From Pseudomonadota bacterium (lineage in GTDB: Bacteria; Pseudomonadota; Gammaproteobacteria; Halothiobacillales; Halothiobacillaceae): DNA of 7,670 nucleotides. The stretch spans positions 1-7,670 of the forward strand of contig JAJYPA010000394.1 in assembly GCA_021795795.1 (NCBI GenBank), in the 5' to 3' direction. This document shows positions 4,453 through 7,670 of this stretch, piece after piece. The notes under the pieces were generated by a model, which was not told where the DNA came from, made no database searches, and saw only the letters and a list, made by a program, of their open reading frames with translations. The position numbers and the translations under genes are program-made. Each line of letters opens with the position of its first letter. The stretch's first letter is position 1.

Positions 4453-7400
4453 CTAGCGCCATATTTCTGCGAGCCTGAACGCTAAGGACTGAGCCGCCGG
4501 CCAGCCAGTGTTTACAAAAAGGTTGAGGCACGCCATGAGTTCGTCTAGCCGAGCAGCGTCGCTGAACACGTCTCGATGGTCGGCGAGATATTCCTCAACG
4601 ATACGAACGACTACGTCAGCGCCCATCGACTCGAACGCATACCCGAATTGGGAGGACGCCATGACCGACTTGACGATCAGTCGGAATACGCCCGCCGGAT
4701 CGGCCGGGATGAAATTTTCTAGGGCCTGGATCAGATAGTAGGCCGTGTGGACGACACTGCATTCGGCCAGGCGATCGAGCGCGGGTATCAACTCTCGGTA
4801 GAGCCGCCAACGGCGGGCCAATTCCTCTCGGGTGGGTTCCGCATTGTTGCCGCCACTCGCAAAATAAATTCTCAGCGCCATGTCATCGAGGACGCCGTTC
4901 AACGCCTTCGCCCGCGACATTATCTCCGGTGTCCATTCACACGACTTGGCCAGGTCATGATCGTCGTAGATTTTTTCGAGGGCGTCAGAGACAGCGTTGG
5001 CGGTATCCTGGTAGAACTCAATCGTCTTAGTCCGTAGGCGATCTTGATCGGAGCAGGTGTCGTCACCGACCGCCAGATTGCCAGAGTATCGAGCGACCCA
5101 GGAGTGCAAGTGCTTTGCGTGGGCAGAGGGATCAGCAAGTTGCTCCGCGTAAAAATCCTGGGCTTCGCGACCTGAGAACATGAGGTGGATGTCCATGATG
5201 AGCGAAGAGGCGGATTGGCAGACTTGGCCAATTCCCGGGCCCTGCTGCCCCTTGTACCGATCCAGGACACGTTTCGCGATCCGAATCGCGCGCGAAATGT
5301 CGAGATAGGCAACCTGCGCCAGGGATTGGATAGCGAAATCGACCACCTGCCGTGTGTACTCGTGTTCCCCGACGTGCTCGATCTCGGACCATACCCAATC
5401 TGAATCGCTGTCTCGAAATACGGAGAGGTTTTGCACGATCTGGAGGCGAACGTCGCAGACAGGATCACGCGCAAGTTCGCGGACGGCAGCTTGGACGTCA
5501 GGGTCGATCGGATTTTGGGGCCGGGCGAGCGCCATGAGTCCCCCAGCGGACTCGTTGCGCGCCGAAGGGCCGCCCCAGCTCGCGTGGTCGTGGAAGCTGT
5601 CTTCGTGCTCTTTGGAAAACGGTGGAAACGTTGATCCCTTCGCGAACAGGAATATCCGCTTCAGTCGGTCTCGAACGTCGGCCTGTTCGATGACGTCATA
5701 ATGCGTATTGGCCACCCGATGCGCAGCTTCTGCTGCGGTGCCGGTGGCATGTTCATAGAGCCTTTGGTCTATCTGTCCCTGAGAAAGACCAAGGAGACGA
5801 TCCACCAGCGGATCGATGAGATCCAACCTCCGGCGGGTCTCATCAAGGCTCAAGTTGGGGTTCCAAGTTTTCGGCAGGGCTTCAACGGGCCGCATGAGTT
5901 CCCGAATAGCGGCGTTCTCTTCGTCCGTAACGTTGACGCCCATGTCCGCCAGGTAGGCGTCGGTGTCGTATACGCCACTCTCGGAGTAAAACTGCATGGC
6001 CGGGCGGTTCACAGACGCCTCGGCATTCGAGGCGAGCTGAGCTTGGAAGGTATGCATATCAGGCGTCACGTAGTCGGTGGCGGGGAGACATCCAACTAGG
6101 ATTTTCTGACTTTCGCTGCTTCCTGGCCCGGACAAGTCGAGGATGGCCCGCTCGATGGAAGCCTTATGCTCGGCGTTCAGCGCCGAAAAGACAGCCGCCA
6201 GGTAGTTGCCGACCTGGAATCGGGTTTCGAGCGAGCCCAAGATTGGTTGGGCGCTGGCGAGGGGGAGAACAGCCGCGCCAAACACGGCAGGGTGCCTCGC
6301 CGCCGCTGCCAAGAGGCTAGCCCAAAGGACAGCATTGCCTGCTTCATCGGCTACAGCTTCGACGACACGAGCGAACATATCCTGCGCGTTATCGCGGACC
6401 GCCAAGCGCTCCAGGAATTCGTCGAATTTGTTGATGAGGAGTGGGGCATCTTGATGATGTTGGACCCTTGGCCTCCAGCTATAGCTTCGATCATGGACAT
6501 AGCGTGCTGGACGCCCGCCGAGGTCGAAGTATTCTAGGACGTTCGGACTTTCGGGGCTGGTTTCGTAGCGAAGCACATAGCCGTCGAGGCCGCGCGCAAT
6601 GGCTCTTGCCCCTTCGACAGGATGCTCATCGAGTAACCACGAGGCAGCCTCTCCAAGAAACCACCAGGCCATTTCGTACTCCTGGCGCCGCGTGGAAGAG
6701 AAGCCCATGATGGCGCTGGTTGAAATGTTGGTTTTCGCATCGCCCGCCGGCTCTTCGTAGCCGAAAATCGATGTGTACAAATCGACCACGAATTCGAGGT
6801 CATGGGCCGCATAGGTGCGGATGTGGCGCGTGATCCAATCCAGCTCCTCATAACCGAATTGGCGAAGGTGCTCGGGCTCCAGCGCTCGCCTCAGAAGTGC
6901 GACCGTAGCCTGTGGGTCAGACACCATGGTGTTGGCGACGCCGTTGATCCCGGCGATGACAAACTGCTCCATGCGCGGGTCGTGATTCCACGCAAACTCA
7001 AGCAATCGACGCGCAGCCACGCCTGCCTGGGCCGACTGTTCGGTGGTCAAAGCCTCTGGCTTTTCGGTGCCGGCCTGAACGAGAATGCGAACCGTGTTCA
7101 TGGCGGTGTCGGTTCCAATCAGCGATAGCGCTTCCGCAAGCGCCATCCCTGGGCCGGCGTCAGGCCCGATCGAAGGCGCTCCTCCCTTGATGAAAGCGAG
7201 CAGGGCGCCCGTCAAGTGCTGAAGGATCAGTTCGGCAGCGCCCTGTAGGGGTGCGCCCGACGTCAGGGCATCAAGAAGTGGCTGCAAATCAGCCAAGGCT
7301 TCGGCCTGCTCTGCGATCGTCACAGGGCCAATGAGCTGGCCAACCGGCGACACGCGAGCCTCATGTGCGACCGCGAAGGCAAGATTCCAGAAGCGCGGGC

Positions 7401-7670
7401 GACCGAATTGGTTTTCGCTCCACACCTCGCAGAACGCCAGGGACAGGCTGGGCCTGAGCATCAAGGCGAGCGCTGGCTCCTGGACCAAACTGTCGACAAG
7501 GTTCGTCGGGTCTCGGCCGCGGCGGAAGACCAAGCGCGCTACAGCGTAGTCAAACAGGATGTGGTGGGAGAAAAGGAGCGTGTCCTCGTTGTGACCATGC
7601 TCGTCCTCGGCCCGCAGCATGTCGTTCTGTTCAAGGTCGACGATGGCCGCCGGATCGGCCTGCGCCAAGA
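4453..7670 (-). CDS. C-terminal part of a large STAND/NACHT-like NTPase with helical repeats (partial)
   Basis: 1071 residues are visible. The frame is open to the right edge, so the true start lies outside and the TTG at 7668 is not a real start. Near the beginning LLFSHHILFDYAVARLVF (about residues 31-48 of the visible part) resembles the conserved helix after the NTPase module in STAND/NACHT proteins, often F-x-H-x2-L-x-D/E-Y-x-A-R. The remainder is helix-rich: YTSIFGYEEP with STRRQEYEMA in the first third, and HEAT-like pairs such as DVQAAVRELARDPVCDVRL near residue 739. No nuclease, protease or membrane segment is evident. STAND proteins use the C-terminal repeats to sense a ligand and the N-terminal domain as effector; in bacteria many (Avs-type and NACHT) detect phage proteins. 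The Walker motifs are off-window, so the family call is inferred. The gene is markedly GC-rich compared with its neighbours and ends with TAG at 4453. Confidence 0.6.
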   Translation of the reverse strand, partial: LAQADPAAIVDLEQNDMLRAEDEHGHNEDTLLFSHHILFDYAVARLVFRRGRDPTNLVDSLVQEPALALMLRPSLSLAFCEVWSENQFGRPRFWNLAFAVAHEARVSPVGQLIGPVTIAEQAEALADLQPLLDALTSGAPLQGAAELILQHLTGALLAFIKGGAPSIGPDAGPGMALAEALSLIGTDTAMNTVRILVQAGTEKPEALTTEQSAQAGVAARRLLEFAWNHDPRMEQFVIAGINGVANTMVSDPQATVALLRRALEPEHLRQFGYEELDWITRHIRTYAAHDLEFVVDLYTSIFGYEEPAGDAKTNISTSAIMGFSSTRRQEYEMAWWFLGEAASWLLDEHPVEGARAIARGLDGYVLRYETSPESPNVLEYFDLGGRPARYVHDRSYSWRPRVQHHQDAPLLINKFDEFLERLAVRDNAQDMFARVVEAVADEAGNAVLWASLLAAAARHPAVFGAAVLPLASAQPILGSLETRFQVGNYLAAVFSALNAEHKASIERAILDLSGPGSSESQKILVGCLPATDYVTPDMHTFQAQLASNAEASVNRPAMQFYSESGVYDTDAYLADMGVNVTDEENAAIRELMRPVEALPKTWNPNLSLDETRRRLDLIDPLVDRLLGLSQGQIDQRLYEHATGTAAEAAHRVANTHYDVIEQADVRDRLKRIFLFAKGSTFPPFSKEHEDSFHDHASWGGPSARNESAGGLMALARPQNPIDPDVQAAVRELARDPVCDVRLQIVQNLSVFRDSDSDWVWSEIEHVGEHEYTRQVVDFAIQSLAQVAYLDISRAIRIAKRVLDRYKGQQGPGIGQVCQSASSLIMDIHLMFSGREAQDFYAEQLADPSAHAKHLHSWVARYSGNLAVGDDTCSDQDRLRTKTIEFYQDTANAVSDALEKIYDDHDLAKSCEWTPEIMSRAKALNGVLDDMALRIYFASGGNNAEPTREELARRWRLYRELIPALDRLAECSVVHTAYYLIQALENFIPADPAGVFRLIVKSVMASSQFGYAFESMGADVVVRIVEEYLADHRDVFSDAARLDELMACLNLFVNTGWPAAQSLAFRLAEIWR

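Noticed and set aside
4256..4531. Minus-strand open frame of 91 codons
   Set aside because: It overlaps the end of the large gene in another frame, is rich in His/Ser/Arg without any domain pattern, and has no start signal.
4920..5474. Minus-strand 184-codon frame and several plus-strand frames across 4500-7550
   Set aside because: All lie within the continuous 1071-codon frame; such shadows are expected in GC-rich coding sequence.

Overview
The window looks like an accessory, defence-rich stretch of a bacterial chromosome or large mobile element. It most likely comes from a proteobacterium of moderate GC: the Shine-Dalgarno signals, the Tn7-like transposition genes and the short GC-rich palindromes between genes fit that group. 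No housekeeping gene is present to fix the taxon. Base composition is patchy. The large gene on the right is clearly GC-rich, the central helicase gene is intermediate, and the spacer around 3.8-4.25 kb is AT-richer. This suggests pieces of different origin.

Left part (1-1139): one end of a Tn7-like transposon. On the minus strand, a complete tnsA (endonuclease subunit, 871 to 182) overlaps the start of tnsB (189 leftward, cut by the window edge) by 8 bp. Upstream of tnsA lies a cluster of degenerate ~20-bp repeats in one orientation, interpreted as TnsB-binding sites. The outermost base of the element is proposed at 1139, where the minus strand begins TGTTGATAG. The rest of the element (most of tnsB, any tnsC/targeting genes, cargo) lies beyond coordinate 1.

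Centre (1140-3770): a 153-bp spacer and then a plus-strand gene for an 825-residue protein. It has a superfamily 2 helicase core, a helical (TPR-like) middle region and a C-terminal PD-(D/E)XK nuclease motif. Helicase-nuclease fusions of this kind are frequent in phage-defence loci, so this is a candidate single-gene defence system. Its neighbourhood supports that only by association.

Right part (3771-7670): a perfect 20-bp palindrome lies just after the helicase stop and works best as a terminator for the opposite strand. Next come a second related REP-like half element, a 48-codon minus-strand gene for a small membrane protein with a good ribosome binding site, and a gene-free stretch of about 400 bp containing a 10-bp inverted repeat. 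Last is the C-terminal 1071 residues of a very large minus-strand protein, cut by the right edge. Its first visible motif (FSHHILFDYAVAR) resembles the segment after the ATPase module of STAND/NACHT-type NTPases, and the rest looks like helical repeats. A STAND-type sensor beside a helicase-nuclease and a transposon end is the usual make-up of a defence island. Nothing in the sequence shows that these genes work together: they are on different strands with separate signals.
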